This document shows, piece after piece, positions 28,113 through 39,399 of a DNA stretch of 64,000 nucleotides (its first letter is position 1; every line of letters begins with the position of its first letter). The position numbers and the translations under genes were made by a program. Below the pieces are notes generated by a model. The model made no database searches. It saw only the letters and a list, made by a program, of their open reading frames with translations, and was not told the origin of the DNA. Origin of the DNA: Bacteroidetes bacterium OLB11. Its GTDB lineage: Bacteria; Bacteroidota; Bacteroidia; Chitinophagales; Chitinophagaceae. The stretch is from assembly GCA_001567165.1 (NCBI GenBank), contig LNFQ01000071.1, positions 1 to 64,000 on the forward strand. Direction: 5' to 3'.

Positions 28113-29525
28113 TTATTTTTTATTTACAGCGGGTTTTATTTTATCTAAGAGTTGAAACATTTTTAATTTTACTTCTTTTGGCTTGCAAGTGTAACCATGC
28201 ATGATAAATGCGAAAACAGCTTCTGTATTATCTTTCAGTTTGATGTACCCTGCATAAGAACGAGTGCCACCAATATATCCACTTTTCATAATTAGACCAT
28301 TAATGCTTGGAAGACTTTCATAAAATGAAGTATAAAATTTCTTTGAACATGCATGATAAAGCAAGCTCGATAAAATATAAGTGGTGATTTTATTTTCAGG
28401 AGCGAGTCCACATCCATCAAACAGTAAAATATTTTTCGGATTGATGCCTAAAGTAGCTGCGTATCGGCTCATTGCCGCAATTCCTAATTTCCATGAACCC
28501 GTTTTGAAATAATGTACTGCCACTGTTTTACAAAATGATTCTGCATATAAATTAAGACTTTTTTGATTGCACCAATACACCAGTTTTGAAAGTGGAGGAG
28601 AAAGAATCGTAGTGATTTCTATTTCGTGCTGATTAATTTTTGGTATGGCAAGTTCAATTTTGTTTTCTTTCTTTAAATAAGACACTAAATCTTTTACAAA
28701 ATCTTCATCAGGGTTGAGCCTTGCTAGTTGCATATTATGTGAAGGGATTTTATTGGATAAAACACCTTTGATGTTGAACTTGCAAGTTTTCTCTTTTTCG
28801 ATATAGGCAAATGCTTCTTCTGTACTTGCTCCGTCCTTATGAACGAGTTCAATACAAAAATCTTTTTCATTATCATAACCGGCTGTGTTGTTTGATACTG
28901 CAAATGATTTTTGAGTTGGTACTAATTGAATTTCAAATTTATTTTCCTTCCAGTTTAATGGATAAATTCCAGCTCCGTAATAGTTTCCTTTGTCTTCCTC
29001 TAGCCATCCTTGATTTATGGGGGCATCGTTGAAAATATTTTTGTGCACTTGCACATCTCCAACTATTTTTTCAATTCCTTTTGATTGAAGCGCAAGAGTG
29101 ATTTGTTTGAAAATAGCTGCAGGTGATGTCGTTTCAAAACGATCACTTCCGAAGCTCGGGTCGCCTGCACCGATAATAATCAAAGAGCCATAAGCTATTT
29201 TGTTTTTTATCTCACCTTTGAAGGTGACTTTAGTTTTATACTGAAAATTTTCACCTAGTGCATCAAGAGCTACGGCAGTTGTGAATGTTTTGAGTGTAGA
29301 GGCTGGAGCTAATAGTAAGTCTTTATTTTTTTGATAAATGACTTTTCCATTTTGTTTGTTCAATAAACAAAAACTCACTTTCGCATTTTTTAAGCAAGTA
29401 TCTTTAGCAAGTGCCGCAAAAGCGGTGTTGAGTGATTCAACAACAGTTTGAGCTTGTAACTGGATAGTAGTAGCAACAGAAATTAAAATGAAGAGAATTG
29501 ATTTTAGATTAATCATTTTCTTCAT
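28113..29525 (-). CDS. dacB: D-alanyl-D-alanine carboxypeptidase/endopeptidase (PBP4 type)
   Basis: This periplasmic penicillin-binding protein of class C trims peptidoglycan peptides. The 470-residue product has a signal peptide (LKSILFILISVATTIQLQAQ). The three active-site motifs are visible: SxxK in LAPASTLKTFTTAV (near residue 81), SxN as Ser-Leu-Asn in NQKSLNLYAESF, and KTG as Lys-Ser-Gly in GLIMKSGYIGGTRSYAGY. The GDPSFGSDRF segment and a domain inserted after SxxK are typical for PBP4. Its ATG overlaps the stop of pepP, so the two are probably translated together, although their functions differ. Confidence 0.93.
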   Translation of the reverse strand: MKKMINLKSILFILISVATTIQLQAQTVVESLNTAFAALAKDTCLKNAKVSFCLLNKQNGKVIYQKNKDLLLAPASTLKTFTTAVALDALGENFQYKTKVTFKGEIKNKIAYGSLIIIGAGDPSFGSDRFETTSPAAIFKQITLALQSKGIEKIVGDVQVHKNIFNDAPINQGWLEEDKGNYYGAGIYPLNWKENKFEIQLVPTQKSFAVSNNTAGYDNEKDFCIELVHKDGASTEEAFAYIEKEKTCKFNIKGVLSNKIPSHNMQLARLNPDEDFVKDLVSYLKKENKIELAIPKINQHEIEITTILSPPLSKLVYWCNQKSLNLYAESFCKTVAVHYFKTGSWKLGIAAMSRYAATLGINPKNILLFDGCGLAPENKITTYILSSLLYHACSKKFYTSFYESLPSINGLIMKSGYIGGTRSYAGYIKLKDNTEAVFAFIMHGYTCKPKEVKLKMFQLLDKIKPAVNKK

Positions 29526-30814
29526 TATTTTTTCATTGCTTTTTCGATTTCTTCTGTCGTAATTGGGATTCCTTTAAATAAATCTTGACATGATGTTTTT
29601 GTTACCCAATAATTATTTTCAATACGGATGCCTACCGCTTCTTCTTCAATATAAATGCCGGGTTCGATGGTGAAAACCATACCTTCTTTGATAGGGGTAT
29701 TTCGAGTGCCGATATCATGCACATCAATTCCGAGATGATGACCTAATCCGTGATAAAAATATTTTTTACATGCTCTATTCCCCATTTCATCATTTTTAAT
29801 ATCTTCTTTTTTCAATAGTCCTATTTTCAATAATTGCTTATTCATTTCGAGTTCGGAACTGTCAGAAATTTCAAGCCATGTTTTTCCCGGTTTTAAAATT
29901 TTTTGTGTGTATTTATGAACGTTCAAGCAAGCGTCATATATTTCTTTTTGTCGTTTTGTGAATTTCCCATTGACAGGAATGGCGCGTGTAAGATCAGCAC
30001 AATAATTTCCATATTCTGCACCAAAATCCATCAAAATTAATTCTCCATTTTTACATTCTTGATTGTTTTCGACATAATGCAAAATGCGAGCTCTATCACC
30101 ACTGGCAATGATGGAGCCATAAGCTTGACGTGTTGCTCTATTACGCAAAAACTCATGGATAATTTCAGCTTCTATTTCATGTTCATACACACCAGGTTTA
30201 ATAAATTGACATACTCTCAAAAACGCTTTGTGCGTAATGTCAATTGCTTTTTGTAAAACGGCAACTTCTTGTTTTGATTTGATTGCTCGAAGTTCTTTCA
30301 TCAATAAAGAGGCTCGTTCATATTGATGTAAAGGAAATTGTTTTTTAAATTCATACACATAATATAAATCAAGTCGAGGAAGACTAGTATCCATACGGTC
30401 GTTTTCATTTGTGTCTAAATACACTCTTTCTGCATGATGCACCCAAGCTCTCAAAAAGCTATCAACTTGATCTAAGTAAATAACAGTTTTAATTCCTGAA
30501 ATTGAAGTGGCTTCTTCTTTTGTCAGTTTATGTCCTTCCCATTTTTCAAGGAGTTCAAACGGGCGAAGAATTACCAATACTTCACGATAATTTTTATCTA
30601 AATTATTGGGAAAAAGAATTACCATACTTTTTTCTTGAACAATACCGCTAAGCCACACCACATCGCTATTTGCTTTGTGTGGGTATATAGCATCTCCATT
30701 TTCTGGTACGATTTGATTTGACTGAAAAATGGCTATTGAATTAGGTTTCATTTTTTTGATAAATCGTTCTCTATTTTGTTTATAAAGTTGACTATCTATT
30801 GCAGTGTATTTCAT
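29525..30814 (-). CDS. pepP: Xaa-Pro aminopeptidase (M24B)
   Basis: PepP removes the N-terminal residue preceding proline, using two Mn ions. The 429-residue protein has an N-terminal AMP_N domain (about 1-140). A pita-bread catalytic domain follows with both metal-binding Asp residues in LMDFGAEYGNYCADLTRAIP, the His in YHGLGHHLGIDVHDIG and Glu residues in MVFTIEPGIYIEE and VGIRIENNY. The frame is intact and the length standard. It is cytosolic, with no signal peptide. The gene is the first of the pepP-dacB pair and is divergent from the glycosyltransferase gene at 31022. Confidence 0.95.
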   Translation of the reverse strand: MKYTAIDSQLYKQNRERFIKKMKPNSIAIFQSNQIVPENGDAIYPHKANSDVVWLSGIVQEKSMVILFPNNLDKNYREVLVILRPFELLEKWEGHKLTKEEATSISGIKTVIYLDQVDSFLRAWVHHAERVYLDTNENDRMDTSLPRLDLYYVYEFKKQFPLHQYERASLLMKELRAIKSKQEVAVLQKAIDITHKAFLRVCQFIKPGVYEHEIEAEIIHEFLRNRATRQAYGSIIASGDRARILHYVENNQECKNGELILMDFGAEYGNYCADLTRAIPVNGKFTKRQKEIYDACLNVHKYTQKILKPGKTWLEISDSSELEMNKQLLKIGLLKKEDIKNDEMGNRACKKYFYHGLGHHLGIDVHDIGTRNTPIKEGMVFTIEPGIYIEEEAVGIRIENNYWVTKTSCQDLFKGIPITTEEIEKAMKK

Positions 30815-30974
30815 TTTGTTTAATTTTATAGCTACGAAGTTAAATGCTTTCAGACAAATATGATGAATCCGTTTTGTAAAATATTTTGGAAAATGTCAAT
30901 TTTAAAAGTGCTTTAAATAAGGATATCTTGTGTGAATTAGAAAATTAATTAACTCTAAACTATATTTTCATTTT

Positions 30975-31005
30975 TTTGCTACTATTTTCATTTATACTAC
31001 ATTTG
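30975..31005 (+). promoter_or_regulatory. Bacteroidota-type promoter of the 31022 glycosyltransferase gene
   Basis: TTTG at 30975-30978 is followed after exactly 19 bases by TACATTTG at 30998-31005, matching the -33 TTTG and -7 TAnnTTTG consensus. Transcription would start about ten bases before the ATG at 31022. This is one of the two best promoter matches in the window. Confidence 0.6.
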
Positions 31006-31021
31006 ACTTGAAAATAATTAT

Positions 31022-33223
31022 ATGGCAAAACCAAATAGCAAAGTAGAAAAAGATATTCCAAAAAATGAGGAAAGTTCCAATACTACTGCTGAACAGATTA
31101 CTCCGAATCAAAGCTTGCTTTCAAAAATTTATTTATTTAGTTTAGTTGCTGTTTTTATATTAATGACTGTGATGAGTTTTTCATACGGCATTAGCGGTGA
31201 TGAAGTTGACATGAATGAATATGGAAAAGTGATTTTGAAATATTTTACTTCTTTTGGAGCAGATCATTCTGTGTTTAGAACGTCAGAAGAGTTGAGAAGT
31301 TTGCAAGTGTATGACTATAATCGGGATAATGTGGTACAGTATTATGGAGGCCTGTTTGATTTTGTTTGTGCAATTGTCAATAAGATTTCTCCTTTTGAAG
31401 AATATACAACGAGGCATATTTTAACAGCATGGATGGGATTTTTAGCTATTTTTTTTGTTGCAAAAATTATCAAATTAATTTCAAGCAATCAAGCGTCCAT
31501 TATAGCAATCTGGCTTATGTTTTTATCTCCCTTTTTTCTAGGGCATGCAATGAATAATCCAAAAGATATTCCTTTTGCGGCAACTTATATCATGGCTATT
31601 TATTTTATTATTAGCATGTTTGAAAGGGCTCCAAATCTTAAAAAGTTAGATTATTTATGGGTGATATTAAGCATCGGTGCAACGATTAATATTCGAGTAG
31701 GTGGTATTTTATTAATCCCTTATTTGTTTGTGTTTGCTGGTATTTATTTTATTACTAAAAAATATTTGCAGAAAGAAAATGTAGCACTGACATTATTTGT
31801 TAAACCTATTTTTATTACAGCCATTCTTTCCTATTTTGCAGGTAGCTTATTGTGGCCTTATGCTTTGCAAAACCCAATCAGTAATCCTTTGACAGCTCTG
31901 AGTGAAATGGGTAACTTTAAAGTAAACCTAAAACAAATTTATGAAGGACAAAAAATATTTTCTGGTGAATTGCCGGCAACTTATTTACTTAACAGTTTCA
32001 TGATAACCAACACATTTGTTGTATTAGCAGGTATAGCATTAGGCTTTGTGTTTTTTTTGTCATTTAGGAAAAATTCAAAAGCCCATATTTTATATTTTGT
32101 ACTCTTTACTGCGGTATTTCCACTACTTTATATTATTTATACCAAAGCCAATGTTTATCATGCTTGGAGACATGTATTATTTATTTTCCCGAGTGCAATA
32201 GTTGTCGCTGCCTTTGGTTGGAATCAAATGATTTTATTCTTTGAAAAAATGAAAGTGAAATTAGTTGGTATTGGAATGTTTTTTTTCTTACTCTTAGAGC
32301 CAACGTATTTTATTGTTTCATCATATCCCAATACCATAACCTATTATAATCAAATAGTAGGAGGTGTGAAAGGGGCTTATGCAAATTATGAAATGGATTA
32401 TTATTACAATAGTTTGAAACAATGTGCTGATTGGTTTAAGAAAACGGAAGCGCCTAAATATAAAAACACAGATACAATTTGGATAATGAGTAATGCAGCT
32501 CATATCCTTTCAAATTATTTTACGGATCATAAAAATATTTTAGTAGATTATATTCGTTATCCAGAAAGGAACCAAAAGAAATGGGATTATTTAATTATGC
32601 ACATTGCACTCATTCCATTAGAAGATATTAAATATGAATTGTGGCTCCCTTCTTCTTCCACTTTATACAAATCGGAAGTGCAGGGTAAAGTATTGAGTGC
32701 GGTGATTAAAAGACCTTCTGACGACGACTTAAAAGGGTTTGAACTGTTACAGTCAAATGCCATTGATAGTGCGGTGATTCATTTTGAAAATTATTTAAAA
32801 AAAGATTCAAACAATACCTCAATCCTCAATTTACTTAGTAATATTTTTATGCAAACGGATCAAGTGCAGAAAGCAACTCAATTTATTAATCAATCCTACT
32901 CTCTTGACTCTAGCAATATGGAAACAAAACAATTGATGGGTGTCATCAGTTTACAAAATAATGACTTTGCAAAAGCTCAATTTTTGTTTCAGCAAATTTT
33001 AAATGAAAACCCTCAATATGCTAAAGGATATTATTATTTAGGAGTAGCACAAATGGGTACAAACCAGTTAGACGCGGCTCTTAATAATTTCAATAAAGCC
33101 TCACAAGATGAAAGCATAAGGCAAGGAAGCTATAAATATATGGGGGATATTTTTATGAAAAAAGGAAACCCTCAAGACGCAGCTCGATTCTATAAACTAG
33201 CTGGTTTGGATATTCCTCAGTAA
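31022..33223 (+). CDS. Glycosyltransferase-39-like membrane protein with C-terminal TPR repeats
   Basis: The 733-residue product has a hydrophilic start and about ten membrane segments between residues 37 and 440, with the early acidic motif SYGISGDEVDMNEYG after the first segment. This resembles the lipid-phosphate-sugar-dependent GT39/PMT_2 fold. After a soluble region (about 470-570) come at least three tetratricopeptide repeats (ELLQSNAIDSAVIHFENYLK, QLMGVISLQNNDFAKAQFLF, YYLGVAQMGTNQLDAALNNF). It probably transfers a sugar from a polyprenyl carrier to an envelope acceptor, but donor and acceptor are unknown. It is followed closely by gmhA and hddC, which suggests a role in heptose-containing glycan assembly. 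Confidence 0.75.
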   Translation: MAKPNSKVEKDIPKNEESSNTTAEQITPNQSLLSKIYLFSLVAVFILMTVMSFSYGISGDEVDMNEYGKVILKYFTSFGADHSVFRTSEELRSLQVYDYNRDNVVQYYGGLFDFVCAIVNKISPFEEYTTRHILTAWMGFLAIFFVAKIIKLISSNQASIIAIWLMFLSPFFLGHAMNNPKDIPFAATYIMAIYFIISMFERAPNLKKLDYLWVILSIGATINIRVGGILLIPYLFVFAGIYFITKKYLQKENVALTLFVKPIFITAILSYFAGSLLWPYALQNPISNPLTALSEMGNFKVNLKQIYEGQKIFSGELPATYLLNSFMITNTFVVLAGIALGFVFFLSFRKNSKAHILYFVLFTAVFPLLYIIYTKANVYHAWRHVLFIFPSAIVVAAFGWNQMILFFEKMKVKLVGIGMFFFLLLEPTYFIVSSYPNTITYYNQIVGGVKGAYANYEMDYYYNSLKQCADWFKKTEAPKYKNTDTIWIMSNAAHILSNYFTDHKNILVDYIRYPERNQKKWDYLIMHIALIPLEDIKYELWLPSSSTLYKSEVQGKVLSAVIKRPSDDDLKGFELLQSNAIDSAVIHFENYLKKDSNNTSILNLLSNIFMQTDQVQKATQFINQSYSLDSSNMETKQLMGVISLQNNDFAKAQFLFQQILNENPQYAKGYYYLGVAQMGTNQLDAALNNFNKASQDESIRQGSYKYMGDIFMKKGNPQDAARFYKLAGLDIPQ

Positions 33224-33240
33224 CTTTACATATTAAAACA

Positions 33241-33816
33241 ATGAACGAAAAAATTAAAAATATAATCGAATCTTCTGTTGATGTTAAGAAATCAATATTA
33301 GCAGATAATGAATTTATTCAACGCATTGCAGAATGTAGCGATGCCATTACAAATGCTTTTAAACAAGGAAACAAAGTTTTGTTTTGTGGAAATGGTGGCA
33401 GTGCAGCCGATGCACAACATTTAGCAGCCGAATTTAGTGGACGTTTTTATACAGATCGCACTGCATTGCCGGCGGAGGCTTTACATTGCAACACTTCATA
33501 TTTAACCGCTGTTGCCAATGATTATAGCTATGATGTTGTTTATAGTCGCTTGATTAGTGGGATTGGAAATCCAGGTGATATATTAGTGGGACTTTCTACA
33601 AGTGGAAATTCAAAAAATATTGTTGAGGCATTTAAAACAGCCAAAACCAAAAACATGATCACCATAGGATTGACGGGAACAAGCGGCGGCCAAATGAAGC
33701 CGATATGTGATTTTTTGCTGAATGTGCCGAGCAATGATACTCCACGCATTCAAGAGTCGCATATAATGGTGGGGCATATCATTTGCCAATTAGTAGAAGA
33801 AAAATATTTTGGATAA
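33241..33816 (+). CDS. gmhA: Phosphoheptose isomerase
   Basis: GmhA converts sedoheptulose 7-phosphate to D-glycero-D-manno-heptose 7-phosphate, the first step of nucleotide-activated heptose synthesis. The 191-residue SIS-domain protein shows the substrate-binding GNGGSAADAQHLAAEFSGRF, the loop LHCNTSYLTAVANDY, GLSTSGNSKNIVEAF and the C-terminal IQESHIMVGHIICQLVE with the catalytic His. The length is normal. It lies 17 bases after the glycosyltransferase gene and abuts hddC. The phosphatase (GmhB) and heptose-7-phosphate kinase needed in between are not in the window. Confidence 0.94.
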   Translation: MNEKIKNIIESSVDVKKSILADNEFIQRIAECSDAITNAFKQGNKVLFCGNGGSAADAQHLAAEFSGRFYTDRTALPAEALHCNTSYLTAVANDYSYDVVYSRLISGIGNPGDILVGLSTSGNSKNIVEAFKTAKTKNMITIGLTGTSGGQMKPICDFLLNVPSNDTPRIQESHIMVGHIICQLVEEKYFG

Positions 33817-34530
33817 ATGCACAAAGATTGCATCATATTAGCTGGAGGATTAGGAACTCGATTGCAAAGTGTTGTTGCTGATCGTCCAAAGTGCATGGCA
33901 TTAATCAACGGGAAACCTTTTTTGTATTACATCTGTCAACATTTGATGAGATTTCATTTTTGTAAAATCATATTTTCTGTTGGATACATGAAGGAAATGA
34001 TTATTGATTATATCACTTCAAATCGAAAAGAATTTAAGTTTGCATTTGACTTTGCAGAAGAATCGGAGCCATTAGGAACAGGAGGAGCTATCGTTAACGC
34101 ATTGCCTTATTCAGATACAGAAGATTTTTTTGTAATTAATGGGGATACTTTTTTCGATGTCAATTTTGATGAATTATTACAATATCAACAAACCCAAATG
34201 GCAGATTGTACCTTAGCTCTCAAACCAATGAAAGTGGCAGACCGCTACGGATTAGTCAAACTGAATGAGCAATCACAAATCATCGGTTTTGAAGAAAAAA
34301 AGGAAGCATCTTCTGGTTTAATTAATGGAGGAGTATATTGTATTTATCGAAATTCATTTATGAATATTCCTCTTGAAAAAAAATTCTCTTTCGAAAAAGA
34401 TTACCTCGAAAAGCATATCAATGAAAGAGATTTATTTGGGTTTGTACAAAATAAATATTTTATTGATATCGGCATCCCAGATGATTATAACAAAGCAAAG
34501 CAGGAACTGCCACAACTTTTTGATAATTAA
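33817..34530 (+). CDS. hddC: D-glycero-alpha-D-manno-heptose 1-phosphate guanylyltransferase-like nucleotidyltransferase
   Basis: The 237-residue protein is a sugar-1-phosphate nucleotidyltransferase with the activation loop ILAGGLGTRLQSVVADRPKC, KPFLYYICQHL, EPLGTGGAIVNAL and the metal-binding FFVINGDTFFDV. The FIDIGIPDDYNKAKQEL end is typical of HddC, which makes GDP-D,D-heptose. Specificity is inferred mainly from the direct junction with gmhA (0-base gap); other members make GDP-mannose or similar. Together they point to a heptose for S-layer glycan, O-glycan or lipopolysaccharide. It is complete and of normal size. Confidence 0.85.
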   Translation: MHKDCIILAGGLGTRLQSVVADRPKCMALINGKPFLYYICQHLMRFHFCKIIFSVGYMKEMIIDYITSNRKEFKFAFDFAEESEPLGTGGAIVNALPYSDTEDFFVINGDTFFDVNFDELLQYQQTQMADCTLALKPMKVADRYGLVKLNEQSQIIGFEEKKEASSGLINGGVYCIYRNSFMNIPLEKKFSFEKDYLEKHINERDLFGFVQNKYFIDIGIPDDYNKAKQELPQLFDN

Positions 34531-34607
34531 TATCAAAATAACTCTTGATTTTAGCTTAAATAGAATGTTATCATTGCGATTCCTATTAAAATAACCGTTC
34601 CTCTTTT

Positions 34608-34615
34608 TATATTTG
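34608..34615 (+). promoter_or_regulatory. Possible -7 box for tamB
   Basis: TATATTTG fits TAnnTTTG and lies 13 bases before the ATG at 34629. No TTTG was seen at the expected -33 distance. Confidence 0.35.
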
Positions 34616-34628
34616 CATAGAATATTCG

Positions 34629-37600
34629 ATGCTTAAAAAGTCAATAAAAATATTGAGTTATACCTTAATGACATTACTAATGCTAGTTGTGTTGTTTTTA
34701 TGGCTTTTATCTACTGAACGATTTCAAAATTATTTGACTCATAAAACCACTCAATATCTAAGTGAAAAACTAAAAACAAAAGTTGAAATAAAGCACGTCA
34801 GACTAAAATTCTTTAATCATTTTGACATTGAAGGGGTCTATCTCGAAACTCTTCAAAACGACACGCTGGCTTATCTTGGGTTGGTTGAATTGAATACAAC
34901 TCAAGTGTTGAGTAATCTTTGGAATAAAGAAACACCTATTATCAAAGATGTTTTAATTCAAGATGTTTTTGTAAACTTAAAAAGAGAAGATACAACGTGG
35001 AATTATGATTTTATTGAAAATGCTTTTGCCTCCAAAACAAACAATCAAAAATCAGATACGACCGAAAAAATAACTGTTAAGCCCAATACTCAAGCTAGTC
35101 CAATGAATGATTTGCCGATTGACTTGAAAAAACTTCAATGCAAAAATGTAAAATTTTATATGGATGACCGATGGATGGGGACTGATATGCACTTTGCGAT
35201 TGGTGATTTATTGCTGGAATTGGATAAAATAAGTTTAAGCACTCAAAAAATAGACATTAAAACAGTAGCTATTAATGATGCTGATATTTTGATAAAAGAA
35301 TATGCCAGACTGAAACCTAAAAATACAGAGCCCGATGATACCACAACATGGGGAACTCCTTTTAATCCTGATTTATTTCAAATCAATCTAGAAAATTTCA
35401 GTATAGGTCAAACACAATTTGTTTTTCAAGATGGTGAAATCAATTCAAAGCCCGGAGAATTTGATGAAAGTAATCTGCGAATAAAAAAATATAAATGCAT
35501 CATTAAAAAATACCAAAATATTAGCAGATACTATTTTTTCAGATATAGAATCCTTGCATGCAGAAGAAAGAAGTGGTTTGACAGTGAAAAACTTTAAAGC
35601 AAAAGCGAAAGTATCGCAAGTTCAAGCTCAACTGAGCGAAATGCTTTTGGAAACAAATCATTCTATCTTAAGAGATTATTATGAAATGCAATACAAAAAT
35701 TTCCATTCGTTTGAAGACTATATTTCAGAAGTGCGAATGATTGCTCATTTGAAAACGTCGGAAGTTTCTTCTTTAGATATTGCTTATTTTGCAAACTTAC
35801 TCAATGAATATCCAATCACACTTAAAATGAGTGGTGATGTCAACGGTACTGTTGATAGCCTTGCAGCGAGAAATTTGCATATTCAATCAATGCAATCAGA
35901 GTTTAAAGGAGATGCTTATGCTGTTGGATTACCAGATATTGATAATGCAAATTTTTATGCAGACATTACTAAATTACATACTTCAGGGAATGACTTAAAT
36001 CGCTTAGTGCCTCAAACAAAAGTTGATGCAATTGCATGGAATGAAATGAAACAAATCGAATACAAAGGTACTTATTCTGGTCAGGTAGATGCGTTTTATG
36101 TCAACGGAAAATTAAACTCAACACTTGGAAATGCCCAATTTGATTTGGCGATGAATTTTAAAGGAAAAATTCCTGCTTACAATGGAGCTATTCAAACAGA
36201 TGATTTTTATTTAGGAAAACTCATCAAACAAAATGGAATCGGACGAGTTAGTGTCGATGGAAAGGTGGATGGGATGGGCTTTGAACTTGATGAACTGAAC
36301 TCGAAACTCAATGCCACTGTAAAGAAAATAGAACTTGATCATAAAACGTATGAAAACTTAACCATCAATGGTATAGTATCGAAGAAAAAATTTGATGGCA
36401 TTTTTGTAGCACAAGACCCTCAATTAAAATTTAATTTTGATGGGAATCTTGACTTGTCGGGAAAAGAACCTATCATGAATTTCAACTCTCGCATTCTAAA
36501 TATTGATTTGCATAAATTAGGAATCACACAGGAGCCGGCTAAATTATCATGTTTAGCAAATCTAAACTTTAAAGGCTCCTCTATTGATAACTTTTTAGGA
36601 AGTGCTAACCTCAGAAAAATCTATCTGGAAACAACAGAAAAACAAATTTATGTTGATAGCATTTTCCTTAATTCATTCTTGACTGATGATGGGAAAAGAT
36701 TAAGTCTAAATAGCTCGATAGCTGATGCAGAGCTAAAAGGAAAATTTAATATTTCTGAACTTTCAAATGCTTTTCAACTGTATCTGTGCCATTACCTTCC
36801 TCAATATATTAAAGAACCTAAGAAAAAAATTAATGAGCAATTTGATTTTTCAGTTCAAATAAAAGAAGTCGAAGATTTGCTAAATGTGTTTCTACCCCAA
36901 ATAAAAAATATTGATGGCACTACAATTAGTGGGGCATTAAATACCTTTAATAAAAAATTTTCAATCGATGCTCACCTACCAAATTTGGCTTATGATCAAT
37001 TTAAAATTAAAGAAACATATATTGTTGGAGCAGGCGATTTTACTAGCTTTGATGTAAATATGCTAGCATCCAATTTTAATTATGGAGATGAAACAATTAT
37101 ACCTTCGTTTCAAATAAATTCCAGTATGTCTAACGATAGTGTAAACTTGGAAATTCTGACTCAAAGCATTAATGATGTGTTTGGAACAACATCAATAAAG
37201 GCACAAGCTTCAGCAAAAAATAATAATCTTTACGTTAATTTATTGCCGTCTAATGTGAATATAAAAGAGGATAATTGGCAACTCTATAGCAATGGAGATA
37301 TGGTTTTTGGAAAAGATATTTTTATCAATGAACTGAAGATTGAAAATGGGGCACAACAAATTAAAATTTCTTCTCAAAATGATAATTCTCAACATATCCA
37401 AGCAACTATTAGTGAACTTGATTTAGAAAGTTTATTTAACTATGCCGAAGTAAACCAATCTAAATTATATGGTCGTATGAGTGGAACGGTTGATGTTCAA
37501 AATTTTCAAACAAATCCTCAAATTTTTGCGAACTTAAATACGACCAACGAATTTATAATTGATAATGATACCATTGGTTTTATAAATGTAAAAGGAAGTT

Positions 37601-39376
37601 TTGATGTCGATAAAAAAATAATTCATGTGGACCCTGTAACCTCTATTACCAGAGGTGTTGATAAAGCTTATGCACAAGGAAATATCAACCTTTCAGACAG
37701 CACGATTCACTTGAGTGCGATTATGAACAATACTGAAATTGCGTTTGCTAATCAGTTTATAAAAAGACTTTGTCGGAAATTTAAAAGGAAAATTAACCGG
37801 ACAAGTTCGTATTGATGGCTATCTTAATAACCCCACCATTACTGGAAATTTGAATTTGAAAAATGGTTGGTTAAAAATTATTATGCTTGGAACTTCTTAT
37901 GAATTGGATGATGCAAATTTAATTTTTGATAATCAAAAAATTTCAATTAGTCATGTTGTATTGCATGATGAAAGAGGTGAAGAATACAAAGGAGCTCTAA
38001 CCGGAAATATTACCCATAAAAACTTTTCTGATTTTTATTTAAACTTCAATCTAAAATCGGAAGATTTCCTTTGTCTCAATACACGAGAATGGGATAGCGA
38101 TTTATTTTACGGATACTTACATGCAAAATTAAATCTTGCAATCAAAGGCTATTTGAATGATTTGAAAATGGATATCAACGCTAAACCCCTTGATGGCTCT
38201 ACATTTTATCTACCTATGGGAAGTGCCGGAGATGCATCAAAATTTGATTATGTTAAGTTTAGAGAAATTGGTAGAAGCCAAACGGAGGATAAAAATGAAA
38301 GCTCCAATTATTTAAAACTTACCTTGAATATTGAAGCTACACCAAATGTAGAAACGATTATTGTGATGGATAAAAACACAGGTGAAGAAATTAGAGCAAA
38401 AGGAAATGGTGACTTAAAAGTTATTGTTGATTTAGGTAATGATATGATGATGTATGGAAATTACGAAATTACAGAGGGAGTGTATTTATTTAAATTTAGA
38501 GGAATAGTCAATCGTTCTTTTATAATTGATGAAGGAAGTAAAATTAGTTGGACAGGTGATGCGGCAGCAGCGAATATTGATGTGAAAGCCATTTATGAAT
38601 TGCCCAAACCATTAGCTCTGTATCCTTTAGTGTCAGCTACTTTGGACCCAAATGACAAATCAGAAGTAGCTGAAGCAAAAAGAACATATAAAACGTTTGT
38701 ACCTCTATCTTTAACCGGTTCTTTGTCTTCGCCAAATATTCATTTTGATATTTTACAACCAGACAATCGGGCAATAGGAAGTGCTGGCTACACTAAATTA
38801 CAACAAATTCGAAATGAGGAAAAAGAACTTTATCAGCAAGCCGCAGTTCTTTTATTGATGGGGGACTTCAAGTCAGAGGAAGGAGTTAGCAATAGCATGT
38901 ACACCAAAAGTGCTGTGACGACTGTATCTGATTTAGTGAGTGCCGCCTTATCATCAGAAATAACAAATCAATTTCAAAACCTAACCGGATTGAAAAACAT
39001 TTCATTAGGTGTAAACTATCAAAACCTAACTGGAGGAATGTCTGAAAGGAATAGAGATCAAGTTTCTTTCAATGTGTCTGCTAATCTTTTGAATGACCGT
39101 ATAGTTGTGGTCTTTAGCAATAGTGTTGATTTTGGAAAGGATGCATCAGGAAATACAAATAGTAATTTTTATGGAGATTTTAAAGCCAATTTCTTAATCA
39201 CTCAAGATGGTCGTTTTCGATTGAATGCTTATCGTGTAAATAATATGGATATCGGAGGAGCTTTGTTTACACGAAGTGGAGTAGGGCTTTCTTACAAAAA
39301 AGTGTTTAATAGTTTCAATGACCTATTTTATTTTAATAAAAAAAGTAAAATCATACAAACACAATCTGGCAGTTAG
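34629..39376 (+). pseudogene. tamB: TamB-like translocation/assembly protein (DUF490), frame-broken
   Basis: TamB-family proteins bridge inner and outer membranes and move lipids or help outer-membrane protein assembly. The full frame would encode about 1580 residues, normal for Bacteroidota. An N-terminal membrane anchor (SYTLMTLLMLVVLFLWLLS) is followed by long beta-rich repeats. The C-terminal DUF490 domain is in the third piece (YEITEGVYLFKFRGIVNRSF, then PLSLTGSLSSPNIHFDI and FKANFLITQDGRFRLNAY). Two frame changes separate the pieces: A7 at 35483-35489 (seven to six) and A5 at 37761-37765 (five to four). After the second, KDFVGNLKGKLTGQVRIDG gives the expected continuation. No TamA/Omp85 gene is nearby. 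The protein sequence is otherwise well preserved. Confidence 0.82.
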
Positions 39377-39399
39377 CCAATGATGATATTCTAAATTCT

